A DNA stretch of 21,900 nucleotides, from IMG/VR virus record IMGVR_UViG_3300034198_011113, positions 1-21,900 of that record. The stretch is one strand, 5' to 3'. The notes beneath the pieces were generated by a model. That model saw nothing but the letters and a program-made list of their open reading frames with translations, was not told the DNA's origin and did no database searches. The translations under genes and the position numbers were made by a program. Below, piece by piece: positions 7,701 to 16,110 of this stretch (positions are counted from its first letter, which is position 1; every line of letters begins with the position of its first letter). Source of the stretch: a virus.

Positions 7701-10380
7701 AGGACAATGCTCTAGAGAAAAGTTTATGAAGACTTTGATTCAGTACATAGGAACTGAAGCCAAATGGTATAATGATTATAGATTTATGCCAGGTGGGGGA
7801 TCTGCATTTGAGGATGTGGATTTTTATATTGGCCCGAATGGTGATCCGGCAACCGCCAGAAGATGTGTAGAGGAAGGCGATTGCTATAATGCATTATGTT
7901 TCAATCCACTATATCTTGAAGTAGAAAAGAGAAGAGCAGAACAAGAAATAAACATATTAAACGCAGAGCGCGCCTTACTAGTTTATGCTAGAGACATATT
8001 TGCACAAAACTTCATACAAAAATTTGAAGATAATTATGAAACATGGTGGAATAGAAGAGCATTCTTCTACTCTGTAATTCCCGGGAAAAATGTATTTACT
8101 GATGTATCTACTGGAATAACTGGTAGCATAGTTGGTGGTAGAACAGGACCAATACAATTCTCAGAAAAATCTCTGATGAATGTAAAGTCAATTAAAAAGA
8201 AACCAATACGCGGTAGTAGATATGAATTGTTAGCTAAAAATAAAGGTATAACTGGAGCCGTAGTTGGTGAATGGTTGTATAATTTCTTCTGGGGAGATGT
8301 GAGTGCTGCTGCACAGGGAAACAAACACCCATATTATTCACAAAAATATCAAAGTCCATTTGTTTCGCAGAGACAATTGTTTAGCAATTATCTATACAAC
8401 GAAGACGCAAACAAATTGAACAATTTTCCGTTTGCATCTTTATATGCTCCTACTGGTTGCGGAAATCCATCTTCTTTAGCAGAAAGGGCATATATTAGCG
8501 TACCAGAGCAGCAAATGATTGAAAGTGGTTATTCTTCTCAGTTTACTAAACTATTTAAAACACAAATAGATTTAAACGGATCACAAATAACACCACTACA
8601 ATTCCAACGATCATTTGATTTATTTCAGATTGAAAATCAGACAATACCTGCAAATCTTAAAAAAGAACAATTAAGTTCTTATGTTAGAATAGAATTTAAA
8701 ACACCAATTGGTCTAGATAGAATTGTAGATTTTCCAAATGGATTTATTAGAGATGCAGGAACTGAATATTTCCTACCTTACTTGGTTTCTCTGACTGCAG
8801 GACCAACAGGAAGACAAACTATAAGAAATAATGTAGTAGTTATTGGAATGGATCCTTATGGGTTTGATGTTGCCGTAAAGAAATCAAAGGTCGAAGATGA
8901 AGAAACCGAAAAACAATATACTTGGTGGAGTGAATATAGAAATCTAAACGACACTACACTTTCTAGTAACGGGATGGATCTTTGGCCAGAAGTTGGGTTT
9001 GAAACTTTATATCCGTATTATGCAACAGATCCAAAGGGTTGGTGGTGGGACTCTGAATGGTATCATGGTCAATCGGATATAAATCTTCTTTTAGATAGAA
9101 CCAATAATTATGATTGGTATACAAGATCTGCTGATGTAGATCCTGAATATAAAGAAAGCGCACATGCTAGTGGATATCTGCAGCATTCATATAGAAAAAT
9201 TAAACCACATAGATCATGGTGGTCTTTCCACATACCCAAGAATATATTCATTCCGCAAAAACTATTTAACGTACTTTCTACAAAATTTGGAAAGATAAGT
9301 GGTGATAGTAGTGGTATATTGGGTGATATATTTGCATACAAGTATAAGGATTATTATTGGTGGTATGGTGATGAAGTAGATAGATGGTTAAGACTTACAC
9401 CAGAAGGCAAAACATTCGTAGAATCATTTGGATTGAAATTGTTAAGTGTTCTTTCGACCGATTTAAATTTTGAAAATCCATTGGCAAATCATGCCTTTGT
9501 ACATTCACAAGATTCGGTAAATGAATTACATCCTGGATTGCAAAAGTATTTCTATGAAACCACAATGCACTGGATGTTTGGTGATTTCATGCTTTATAGA
9601 CCAAATTTGATAGAACAAAATGTTTGGAAATATGATTTAACTGGAGAAACCGATTATGGTATGGTGTCACCCAAAACAATGGCACCAAATTATGATGTAT
9701 TTGATGATAATTTTTCTGCACAATTTATAGTTTTCTCAAGACAAACTGATCTCTGTAAGCAGTTTACCTGCGCTAATCCAGAAGGAGAATCTGATAATAG
9801 CAATTGTCCAGCGGATCAACCCCTCTGCAATTGTCCGGCTCAAGAGCATATTCCAGATGAACCGGAACCAACTTATCTAGAACTATTCAAAGCATATAAA
9901 GAATTAAAAGAATGCGAATTAATAGAAGAACATCTCGGGGAGGAATACCTTGGTTGTGTATGGAGCGATCCGGCTAATCCATGTAGTTGTAACTGCCCAG
10001 AAATTGGAGAAAAGTTTCAAGAGTATCTAGAATATTCCAGAACCTATGCAACTTTCTGGGATACACCAAAACAAACACCTTTAGTTAGAAAAGCACTAAT
10101 AGCACAACTATTCTCACAAACAATAGTTATTCATGTCACAGGTACCAGTAAAGTTAAAATTGGAGATATAGTAAGAATAAAACAACTAAATTCATCTAAT
10201 GCTCCCGTAGAAACTTTAGAGAAAAATTTAAGTGGCAATTGGATGGTTGCAAGTGTAGTTATTAATTTCAAGAAAGATTCGGCACAATCGTTATTTTTAA
10301 CTCTAGTCAGAGATACGCTTCCGAGAAGCACCAATTTCACTATTCAAAATTTGAATAGTATATTAGATCAATATGTTTAA
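4720..10380 (+). CDS. Giant hub-position structural protein (1886 aa), gp27-like ends with Cys-rich centre
   Basis: It lies between gp53 and gp25, where T4-like marine phages place a hub gene. The N-terminus (residues about 60-170) contains RGSIEVLDKNDWIGQMNLNG and TIEFAYID, like the first domain of hub proteins. The C-terminus (about 1800-1880) has VKIGDIVRIKQ, GNWMVASVVINF and LFLTLVRDTLP, like the hub domain that closes such proteins. Between them is a very long insertion. Residues 690-1060 hold about 39 cysteines by my count, many as CC or CxC pairs, plus 12 consecutive glycines (760-771). A second Cys cluster lies near the C-terminus (CNCP, PCSCNCP). The 1090-1550 stretch carries six Trp-Trp sites or is flanked by them. 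T4 gp27 is only 391 residues. I see no lysozyme motif. The hub role is inferred; the start ATG has only a distant AAGG. Confidence 0.6.
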   Translation: MSETKISELFGTPFVSFLHRVKIEKIENFLKPKSEWKVLNTFEIVSPEKVGTGESRLFNIKIIEKIDTPFIRGSIEVLDKNDWIGQMNLNGSERLTIEFAYIDDLNIVKLEFFVYGAKIINNFSNENSVRIGSSENVIVYELEFMSDEIFNNTFNKSILEFDKDFVGLIAKNPSSEGDIVVGGRSFGRARNINENQNEDSEEIPGLVNELARKLNLTPIEIEETKNGIWLKSGEISFPTSLPQGQINTAALMNYLTEYAVPKNNTNAANYFFWKDRDGWHFKSIESILKKNKGEPVVEFDLNTDDLLNKYRVLNISVLSQHNNLQLFQNNAFMSHYVRIDPDYKNVYFDFLSSNKGFTYSLVDYDYHRDFSKVSHIESNKLLSDSVETSSVKSIKVGKNNTLKEVPIPATLSRDNVFSHYNTNTFNTPFQYNIHHSADFGFGKRPEEPAYVWWDYLDRENDSRWSNVAWQPQFDITELEISKLHKIYKYIRQPLEEKRKEFVRLKNLKRKWEVYRCVVCCSNSIPGSPEDVEIINNPEIINDPEEYNFLFGEDGIFSEAGQEYKIVAAGSFTDTIDYDSQNEKIQHGLTLSINLENININNPSIVPPGVAADDYKPNEWYKSSIGKFYNMKSPSNISSYVNTVLQRGINQYNSEIGIIDSKLLDINTFLSAVDSYISEADNWITSRILPCCEPPENTTTPISGSSTSSLLEFRSALLGNSGDDGGGCSAPEPCCSCPDTCFFCGTDNLWKCGGDFCEPDGGGGGGGGGGGGCDETLGRSCSLYCNGQLIECRTTTCNYSGADSCDSLFQSAGQSACPGRIIVDKLVLPGEVGCSEPGDEWGSCCVNCGDNQVDDDIPCNCLEYVPYGICEQRGVQLGDPNRATWFKERTCDQINNCGITFNNYNLCEEGATACLRQGCTDPLTGSVFSKEPAACVGYNYVDGLGNVPLITLPYGMCTKCNNFSTSALDVEYDDSNCCNCTLEQATTYSPLPQWAGQCSREKFMKTLIQYIGTEAKWYNDYRFMPGGGSAFEDVDFYIGPNGDPATARRCVEEGDCYNALCFNPLYLEVEKRRAEQEINILNAERALLVYARDIFAQNFIQKFEDNYETWWNRRAFFYSVIPGKNVFTDVSTGITGSIVGGRTGPIQFSEKSLMNVKSIKKKPIRGSRYELLAKNKGITGAVVGEWLYNFFWGDVSAAAQGNKHPYYSQKYQSPFVSQRQLFSNYLYNEDANKLNNFPFASLYAPTGCGNPSSLAERAYISVPEQQMIESGYSSQFTKLFKTQIDLNGSQITPLQFQRSFDLFQIENQTIPANLKKEQLSSYVRIEFKTPIGLDRIVDFPNGFIRDAGTEYFLPYLVSLTAGPTGRQTIRNNVVVIGMDPYGFDVAVKKSKVEDEETEKQYTWWSEYRNLNDTTLSSNGMDLWPEVGFETLYPYYATDPKGWWWDSEWYHGQSDINLLLDRTNNYDWYTRSADVDPEYKESAHASGYLQHSYRKIKPHRSWWSFHIPKNIFIPQKLFNVLSTKFGKISGDSSGILGDIFAYKYKDYYWWYGDEVDRWLRLTPEGKTFVESFGLKLLSVLSTDLNFENPLANHAFVHSQDSVNELHPGLQKYFYETTMHWMFGDFMLYRPNLIEQNVWKYDLTGETDYGMVSPKTMAPNYDVFDDNFSAQFIVFSRQTDLCKQFTCANPEGESDNSNCPADQPLCNCPAQEHIPDEPEPTYLELFKAYKELKECELIEEHLGEEYLGCVWSDPANPCSCNCPEIGEKFQEYLEYSRTYATFWDTPKQTPLVRKALIAQLFSQTIVIHVTGTSKVKIGDIVRIKQLNSSNAPVETLEKNLSGNWMVASVVINFKKDSAQSLFLTLVRDTLPRSTNFTIQNLNSILDQYV
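6997..7032 (+). repeat. GGN trinucleotide run coding 12 glycines
   Basis: Twelve consecutive glycine codons (GGA, GGT, GGC and GGG mixed) encode Gly760-Gly771 of the giant protein. The run lies inside its Cys-rich region, between CEPDG and CDET. It is GC-rich within AT-rich DNA and is probably a flexible linker, and it may vary in length between relatives. Confidence 0.9.
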
Positions 10381-10384
10381 TTTT

Positions 10385-10392
10385 GATAAATA
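10385..10392 (+). promoter_or_regulatory. T4-type late promoter motif (GATAAATA) before gp25
   Basis: GATAAATA matches the NATAAATA late-promoter motif described for marine T4-like phages and ends 6 bases before the gp25 ATG. It occupies most of the 18-base gap after the giant gene. There is no Shine-Dalgarno between it and the ATG, so a transcript starting here would be leaderless or nearly so. Confidence 0.5.
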
Positions 10393-10398
10393 ATATTA

Positions 10399-10806
10399 AT
10401 GGCACAATATCTAAATAAAAACTTATTCTCAGACTTACCGTTCTTTTTTACTAAAAATAGCTTTACGGATGATATAAATTTAAAAAAAGATGGTAATGCA
10501 ATAGCATCATCCCTACAGAATATAGTTCTAACAAGAATAGGCGAGCGTCCATTTGATTTTAAATTTGGTACTAGTATTAATGATCTATTGTTCGAAAATA
10601 TTGATAATTCTAGTGTAGCATTAACTAAATATAAAATTGAGATTGCCAATGTAATAACACTATATGAACCTAGGGTTATGGTTGGTTCAATTAACCTAAT
10701 TCAAGATCCAAATAACTTCTATTTAATTTCAATTGCAATAGAATACACAGTGCTACATACAAATAGTAGAAATACATTAGTAGTAGGAATGGAAAGGACT
10801 AGGTAA
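10399..10806 (+). CDS. 25: gp25 baseplate wedge protein
   Basis: At 135 residues the protein has the usual size of the GPW/gp25 family (PF04965). It shows the family core: INLKKDGNAIASSLQNIVLT, then GERPFDFKFGTSINDLLFEN, and the EPR motif at residues 90-92 (YEPRVMVGSI). In T4, gp25 sits in the inner wedge core with gp53 and gp6 and contacts the sheath, helping to trigger contraction. Its fold is related to T6SS TssE. The stop TAA overlaps the gp6 ATG (TAATG), so gp25 and gp6 are probably coupled and made together. No ribosome site precedes the ATG. Confidence 0.93.
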   Translation: MAQYLNKNLFSDLPFFFTKNSFTDDINLKKDGNAIASSLQNIVLTRIGERPFDFKFGTSINDLLFENIDNSSVALTKYKIEIANVITLYEPRVMVGSINLIQDPNNFYLISIAIEYTVLHTNSRNTLVVGMERTR

Positions 10807-12566
10807 TGTCAACAACACCAACAAATATTCTTGGTAAACTAGACTTTGAAGATATCAAGGAAAGTCTAATAAATTATCTAAAAAGTCAATCCATAATTAA
10901 AGATTATAATTTTGAAGGATCTGCTATTAGAACTTTAATAGATTTAATGGCATATAATACTTTTTATTATGCATATTATATGAATATGGTTTCTAGTGAG
11001 ATGTTTTTAGATTCTGCACAAAGAATAGATTCAATCATTTCACTTACAAAACCTTTAGGATATACCGTTTCTGGTAGAAGATCCTCCAGAGCGAGAATTT
11101 TAATAACTGGAATAAACAGAGCAGATTTAACAGAAATACCAGAATATCAAACCTTTTACGGAATAGACTCAGATGGTATTCAGTATACTTTTGTTAATCT
11201 CGATCCATTCATAGTACAAGACAGTGATTCTGAAGTTGAAATAACAGAAGGTCAGTTGGTTGTGGATAGTTCTGCAGTTACTTCAATTGATTTAAGAAAT
11301 CAAAAATATTTTATTTTAAATGAAAATGTAGATTTATCCACCATACAGGTAAAAGTAAATAATGAGATATGGAAACTAGTGGGAAACATAGGATCTAATT
11401 TCGAAGTAAATGATAATATTTACTTTATAGAAAGATTGAGCACTGGTGGATATGTTGTTCAGTTTGGTATAGGAAATAGTCTAGGAACTGAAATATCGCA
11501 GGATGATGATGTTGTTATACGATACATGGTTTCAAGTGGTAGTGTTGCAAATAATATATTTCAATTCACAGATTCTGCTTCTAATACTTATAGAGAAGCA
11601 CCAGAAGGAAACATAGACATTGGAGTATCGTGTGAAAATTGCAATGAGTCCAGTGGTGGTCTAGATGAACCAAATATAAATCTTATTAAATTTTTAGCAC
11701 CAAAGTGGTTTGCTTCCCAAGGAAGAGCAGTAACCAAAGGTGACTATTTGGGTTTATTATTAGAATCAAATTATATAAATGATCAAAATGATGTTGCCAT
11801 ATTTGGCGGAGACGAGGTATTCCCACCAAAATATGGTAGACTTTTTGTTTCTGTTGTTAATAATAATGTAGATGCAATATCCATTATAAATTACTTACGA
11901 GAAAATTCAGTTGTTACAGTTTTACCCGAATATGTAACTCCCAAATATGTAAATTTTGTTGTTGACTTTAGTTTTATATACACAAAACAGGCACCATCTG
12001 AATTAGATAAACGAATTGCCACTAGGAATGTTAAAACTGCAATTCAAAACAAACTAGTTTTAAATAAATTTAATAGTACATTTGATCCATACACAATATC
12101 ACAAGATTTAAACGAATCTCTGACAAATGTAGTATTGAATGGAAATACATTTAAAATTTCATTAAGACAAGATGTTTTACCTGATTTTACTGGTGGTGGG
12201 GAAATTTCTTTAAATATAGGTAATCCTTTTTCTTTCCCCAGTCTAGGACAGACATCGATAACTACACCATTTCAGTTTAAGAGCGATGATGGAACTACAC
12301 GAAATATAGTTTTAAAGGTAATAACAACCCCAACTACAAGTTTTAATAAACCAATAAAATTAAGAGCATTTGATGCAAATACAAATAGAGAAATACAAAA
12401 TATAGATTTTGGTAGTATTCAAATAAACACTGGAACTGTCTATATTCCAGACATTGCATTGAATCCATACACTATAACGATACCCCTTAAGAATAATATT
12501 CTAGAATCACGCACCAATAATATTAGTAATATTTTATTAAGAGAACCAGATATAATTCTACAATGA
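10806..12566 (+). CDS. 6: gp6 baseplate wedge protein
   Basis: This 586-residue protein has the gp6 / Baseplate-J-like plan. Near the N-terminus is the helical block DFEDIKESLINYLKSQ, then DYNFEGSAIRTLIDLMAYNT and RIDSIISLTKPLGYTVSGRR. Near residue 300 is FLAPKWFASQGRAVTKGDYL, and then EVFPPKYGRLFVSVV. In T4, gp6 dimers form the inner ring of the baseplate and bind gp25, gp53 and gp7. A CENC motif (C276, C279) interrupts the sequence just before the QGRAVT block. The start overlaps the gp25 stop, and its own stop overlaps the next ATG (ATGA at 12563-12566). Family assignment is strong. Confidence 0.92.
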   Translation: MSTTPTNILGKLDFEDIKESLINYLKSQSIIKDYNFEGSAIRTLIDLMAYNTFYYAYYMNMVSSEMFLDSAQRIDSIISLTKPLGYTVSGRRSSRARILITGINRADLTEIPEYQTFYGIDSDGIQYTFVNLDPFIVQDSDSEVEITEGQLVVDSSAVTSIDLRNQKYFILNENVDLSTIQVKVNNEIWKLVGNIGSNFEVNDNIYFIERLSTGGYVVQFGIGNSLGTEISQDDDVVIRYMVSSGSVANNIFQFTDSASNTYREAPEGNIDIGVSCENCNESSGGLDEPNINLIKFLAPKWFASQGRAVTKGDYLGLLLESNYINDQNDVAIFGGDEVFPPKYGRLFVSVVNNNVDAISIINYLRENSVVTVLPEYVTPKYVNFVVDFSFIYTKQAPSELDKRIATRNVKTAIQNKLVLNKFNSTFDPYTISQDLNESLTNVVLNGNTFKISLRQDVLPDFTGGGEISLNIGNPFSFPSLGQTSITTPFQFKSDDGTTRNIVLKVITTPTTSFNKPIKLRAFDANTNREIQNIDFGSIQINTGTVYIPDIALNPYTITIPLKNNILESRTNNISNILLREPDIILQ

Positions 12567-13705
12567 ACTATTCTTACCTGGCAAGTAAATCACTAAGTCT
12601 TGCATCCCAATTGGGTGCTTTTTTTGATCAACTTAGTAATAATAATGGGTTTGATGTTTCATGTCCTAGTTTGTTTAGTATAGCAAAAAATACACCACTT
12701 TGGATTGTTCACGAAAAACACAATAAACAAGGAGAGGGTGAAGTTGTTCTTACAATATTTGACTTCTTGCAAAAATATTATGATTGGTTATATTGCGATG
12801 AATCAGAGGGTGCTCAATATTTTTTATCCCAAAAACTATTGGATCTAATTGACATTGAAACTACCAGAAAAGAATATTATAAGAGATTTGTTACTACTTA
12901 TGCTAATGGCGTAGAGGATAAAGTATTATATCTTCCCGGAAGTAGTCAAACATATGATTCAGAAAAACTTATAAAGTTTATTAAAAATATATCAAAAAAT
13001 TTATATCACAAAAAAACAACAATAGAAGGTATAAAACATTTTCTAAGAACACTATTTCCTCTTTTTAGTGAAAGTGATTTTTATATCTACTATCCAAAAC
13101 AAAATCTATTAAGATTGAATGGTGGTAAATTTAATACTGATAAATTTAAATTTAGAGATGCTACAGGAACATACGACGAAACCAATCATTTAGGTGGGGG
13201 TTACCTAAATGGATCCGTGATGCAAGATTCAGATTGGTTTCAGGACTATTCCTATTTGCTTAAAACCGGAATACCATTAAATGAGTATGAAGTTTCGTAT
13301 AAAAATATGATGCATCCTGCTGGTCTTAAAGTTATTTTTGAAAAGACCATAGAGGATTATCCGGGAGTCGGAGAAACAGAAATAGAAACACTTGTTTGTG
13401 AACGCCCAATACTAGGAAATTATTCAATGTATCAGTTGGGAACGACATATAATGTTAAAATCGGAATTGGTAATTATGCTGGATCTACTTATTCTTTATA
13501 TGGATTAACATTTTGTGAAAATTGTGATCTTGCGGCTCCTTGGGGTATAACGTACCCTTCTCATGTATTTCCAAATTGGTCTGGTTCTATAACCGGATAT
13601 AGGTTTGATGATATAAATATTTCAGATTTCTTTAACATGTGTTTCGTTCAGGGATTCACTAGTCCAAATGCAGGATTAACATGCAGCGAAGGCTGCATAT
13701 CTTAA
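12563..13705 (+). CDS. gp7-position baseplate wedge protein
   Basis: The product has 380 residues. The N-terminal half is helical (FDFLQKYYDWLYCDESEGAQ, then NISKNLYHKKTTIEGIKHFL and RTLFPLFSES). It is followed by a beta part with DFYIYYPKQNLLRLNGGKF, then the block VMQDSDWFQDYSYLLKTGIP and MMHPAGLKVIFEK. This plan is found in virion structural proteins of marine T4-like phages that connect wedge and fibre, in the place where gp7 sits. It is much shorter than T4 gp7 (1032 residues), so equivalence is by position only. Near the C-terminus it carries CENC (C318, C321) and ends in CSEGCIS. Its ATG overlaps the gp6 stop, and the next gene begins 8 bases after its end. Confidence 0.6.
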   Translation: MNYSYLASKSLSLASQLGAFFDQLSNNNGFDVSCPSLFSIAKNTPLWIVHEKHNKQGEGEVVLTIFDFLQKYYDWLYCDESEGAQYFLSQKLLDLIDIETTRKEYYKRFVTTYANGVEDKVLYLPGSSQTYDSEKLIKFIKNISKNLYHKKTTIEGIKHFLRTLFPLFSESDFYIYYPKQNLLRLNGGKFNTDKFKFRDATGTYDETNHLGGGYLNGSVMQDSDWFQDYSYLLKTGIPLNEYEVSYKNMMHPAGLKVIFEKTIEDYPGVGETEIETLVCERPILGNYSMYQLGTTYNVKIGIGNYAGSTYSLYGLTFCENCDLAAPWGITYPSHVFPNWSGSITGYRFDDINISDFFNMCFVQGFTSPNAGLTCSEGCIS

Positions 13706-13713
13706 GGAAAAAG

Positions 13714-15471
13714 ATGAATAAAGTAACAGATTATATCAATAAAATAGGAAGAGAAAAATACCCATATTTATTGGTAGGGAAAACACAAAGCACAGAAATC
13801 AATACAAATAGCACTAGGTTATTCATTGATGGTTGGAGAGATGCGGATCTCACATATAAAGTTACAAGGAATGATGTTTCTGGTGTCATTGAAAACATAC
13901 AGTGGGCCAGATCAAAGATGTTTATTCCTTGGGATGCAAATCTAGCACAGACACAAACGAATTATTATGTGTATAATTCGCAAAATCAATATGTTTATCT
14001 CTGTATTTCGAATAATGATTATAATAGATCAGATTTAGTTGGTCAAGTTAGCACAGTAAGACCAACACATACTACAGGAATTCAAAAATATTCTGATGGA
14101 TTTTCTTGGTTGCCTGTTTATAAAGTAACCAGTAGTATGCAAAAATTTGTCTCTTCTAATTGGATACCAATAATTAGTCTTGATAATTTTGAAGAGCCAG
14201 TACAAGGAAATACCCCTTGGGAAAAGGTAAATTATTTTTGTAATTCTTCACCGACAACCGAAGGGTTCTGTGCTGTGTATTTAAATAAGACTAAATCTAT
14301 ACCAACATCTAGTTCTACTTACGATTATTATTCAGCTGGTGATTTATATGCAACATTTGAATCAACGTGCAGTGAATGTTATTTTTCATTTAATGATAAT
14401 TTAGACGATGATTATACTTCTTTATTTTACGAAGACAGTTCAGATATACCATCTTCAATTAGTGTTGCTGGAAAACTTGATTTAGTCGGAGATCTAATAA
14501 GTGAAGGAAAAATTTCAACCAATTCACCATACTATAGTTTGTATCAAACTTGGTTACAAAATGGTATAGAAGATGGGGGTGTTGTTTCTGTTTTCATAGA
14601 TTTATCAGACATGCAACCATCTGAACTAATCACGAATTCCGAGTCCCCCACAATAAGTGTCATAAGTTCTACTGGTTCTGGTGCCAGAATAAGAATAAGT
14701 ACATTTATAAATGAAAGTGGAAATTATCAAATGAGAGGAATTGAATTACTTTCTCATGGACAAGATTATAAAGATATTGTTTTAAAGATGCAAAATTCTT
14801 CAAATTTTAATATTTCAGAAGCAGATCTCATATCAAGAATAAAAATCAATTTAGATAGAGCAGATTTATTAGGGTTAGATCCTTCACAACTATTTAATTG
14901 CAAAAATTTAATGACACATGTTACCTTTGGAAATCAAGAACTAAATTCAGATAGTATAGATTTTCCCTCTTTAATAAATTTTTATAGTTTGGTTGAAAAT
15001 CCATCATTCATAGATGAAAACCAAAATGAAGTAATTGCAGGAACACAGAATACTACAAAATATACAAAAGAAATTAAATCTTATAGAACTTTATTTAAAA
15101 TTTTAAAAACTGGTTTAGGGTTTGGTGAAGAAGCAGCACTCGAATCTCAAGACCAAGCACTACCAGTTATAATGGAAAGACCAAACGAAACCCAGCTTAC
15201 ATCTGCGTACATAAAGGACATCGATTCCACTAGCGATCCAACATATACAATAATAAAAATAACAGGAGATGTTAAAACATCTATAGAATCTGCGACAAAA
15301 ATAGAACTAGAAGATGGTACTATTTTAGTTGCAGATGAAGTAATAGTACCAGATCATGTTAGACAATTTACTGGAACTTTACTTAATGGAAAAATATTTG
15401 ATACACGAACAACCAGAGATGTATCTGGAAATGCAGCAATCACATTTAGTATAACAACCCCAATGAGTTAA
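13714..15471 (+). CDS. gp8-like baseplate wedge protein
   Basis: The ATG at 13714 is preceded by AAGGA (13704-13708) and gives 585 residues starting MNKVTDYINKIGREKYPYLL; an in-frame ATG at 13681 would overlap the previous gene. Features resembling gp8 are FIDGWRDADLTYKVTRND, QYVYLCISNNDYNRSD, TGIQKYSDGFSWLPVYKV and, near the C-terminus, LPVIMERPNETQL, which compares with the closing MENRPPI segment of T4 gp8. T4 gp8 (334 residues) dimerises in the wedge. This protein is longer because of an inserted middle and a C-terminal extension. A CSEC pair (C219, C222) lies in the middle. The next gene follows after 2 bases. The assignment is moderate: order and motifs agree, but similarity by eye is partial. 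Confidence 0.6.
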   Translation: MNKVTDYINKIGREKYPYLLVGKTQSTEINTNSTRLFIDGWRDADLTYKVTRNDVSGVIENIQWARSKMFIPWDANLAQTQTNYYVYNSQNQYVYLCISNNDYNRSDLVGQVSTVRPTHTTGIQKYSDGFSWLPVYKVTSSMQKFVSSNWIPIISLDNFEEPVQGNTPWEKVNYFCNSSPTTEGFCAVYLNKTKSIPTSSSTYDYYSAGDLYATFESTCSECYFSFNDNLDDDYTSLFYEDSSDIPSSISVAGKLDLVGDLISEGKISTNSPYYSLYQTWLQNGIEDGGVVSVFIDLSDMQPSELITNSESPTISVISSTGSGARIRISTFINESGNYQMRGIELLSHGQDYKDIVLKMQNSSNFNISEADLISRIKINLDRADLLGLDPSQLFNCKNLMTHVTFGNQELNSDSIDFPSLINFYSLVENPSFIDENQNEVIAGTQNTTKYTKEIKSYRTLFKILKTGLGFGEEAALESQDQALPVIMERPNETQLTSAYIKDIDSTSDPTYTIIKITGDVKTSIESATKIELEDGTILVADEVIVPDHVRQFTGTLLNGKIFDTRTTRDVSGNAAITFSITTPMS

Positions 15472-15473
15472 TT

Positions 15474-16103
15474 ATGTCATCACCATTATCATCATCTCCC
15501 TATAATAGTAGAAATATAGAATATCCAAAATATGCATTAGTTGCATTTAAGCCAGGAACCAGCCTACAGGCATCTGAGTTGAATGAAATTCAAGAAAATA
15601 TGCTAATGCAACTAACTCAAACAAATAGATTTTTATATGATATTTCATCTGGTGATTCATATTTTTCTGGTACTTTTCTGTCTTCGTTTAATTATCCATT
15701 AATAACTACCTTAAATGAAATAACATTATCAAGTAGTGGTTCATCTCTTTCATTAAATATAGGAAATTCATCTTGGATTAATATTCCGATTAACGATCAA
15801 TATAGAGTTTGGTGTAAACCAGAAAGTACTTCTCTTACCATACCAACAACTGGTGGGACTGTATATGTTTCTTACGAATCTTCATTTGTTCCTTGTTCTT
15901 CAAATAGTCAAGATGAGGGTTATATTTTTAATGATAATTCTGGTGGAGTAGATAGCGGTTGTGGTGCAGATAGAGTTAAAGTTTCTGCTACATTGACTGC
16001 ATCGGCATCGTCTTCTGTTGAATTATTTACAGTCGTACCAGCACAAGATCAACAATACACAATAAAGGATAAGTTGAATAGAGAAATAACTATTTCAATT
16101 TAA
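15474..16103 (+). CDS. Small baseplate/fibre-base structural protein (FKPG-LQASELNE module)
   Basis: This 209-residue protein has a conserved N-terminal block (YALVAFKPGTSLQASELNEI, residues about 21-40, then QENMLMQ). Such blocks appear near the N-termini of phage structural proteins that attach fibres to the baseplate. The rest is Ser-rich and beta-like. It is a clear paralogue of the last 220 residues of the next gene: both contain AFKPG..LQ..ELNE.QE, a W.N.P..D...VWC block, NSQDEGY.F.D and GADRVKV. It begins 2 bases after the gp8-like stop, with only a weak site upstream, which suggests coupling. Its precise role is unknown; a rim or fibre-adaptor role is inferred. Confidence 0.6.
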   Translation: MSSPLSSSPYNSRNIEYPKYALVAFKPGTSLQASELNEIQENMLMQLTQTNRFLYDISSGDSYFSGTFLSSFNYPLITTLNEITLSSSGSSLSLNIGNSSWINIPINDQYRVWCKPESTSLTIPTTGGTVYVSYESSFVPCSSNSQDEGYIFNDNSGGVDSGCGADRVKVSATLTASASSSVELFTVVPAQDQQYTIKDKLNREITISI

Positions 16104-16110
16104 TTGATAT

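Noticed and set aside
4720-10380. Tail lysozyme domain (gp5-type) in the hub-position gene
   Set aside because: I looked for a gp5-like lysozyme catalytic segment and for the spike beta-helix repeats and did not recognise either, so the gp5 symbol is not given.
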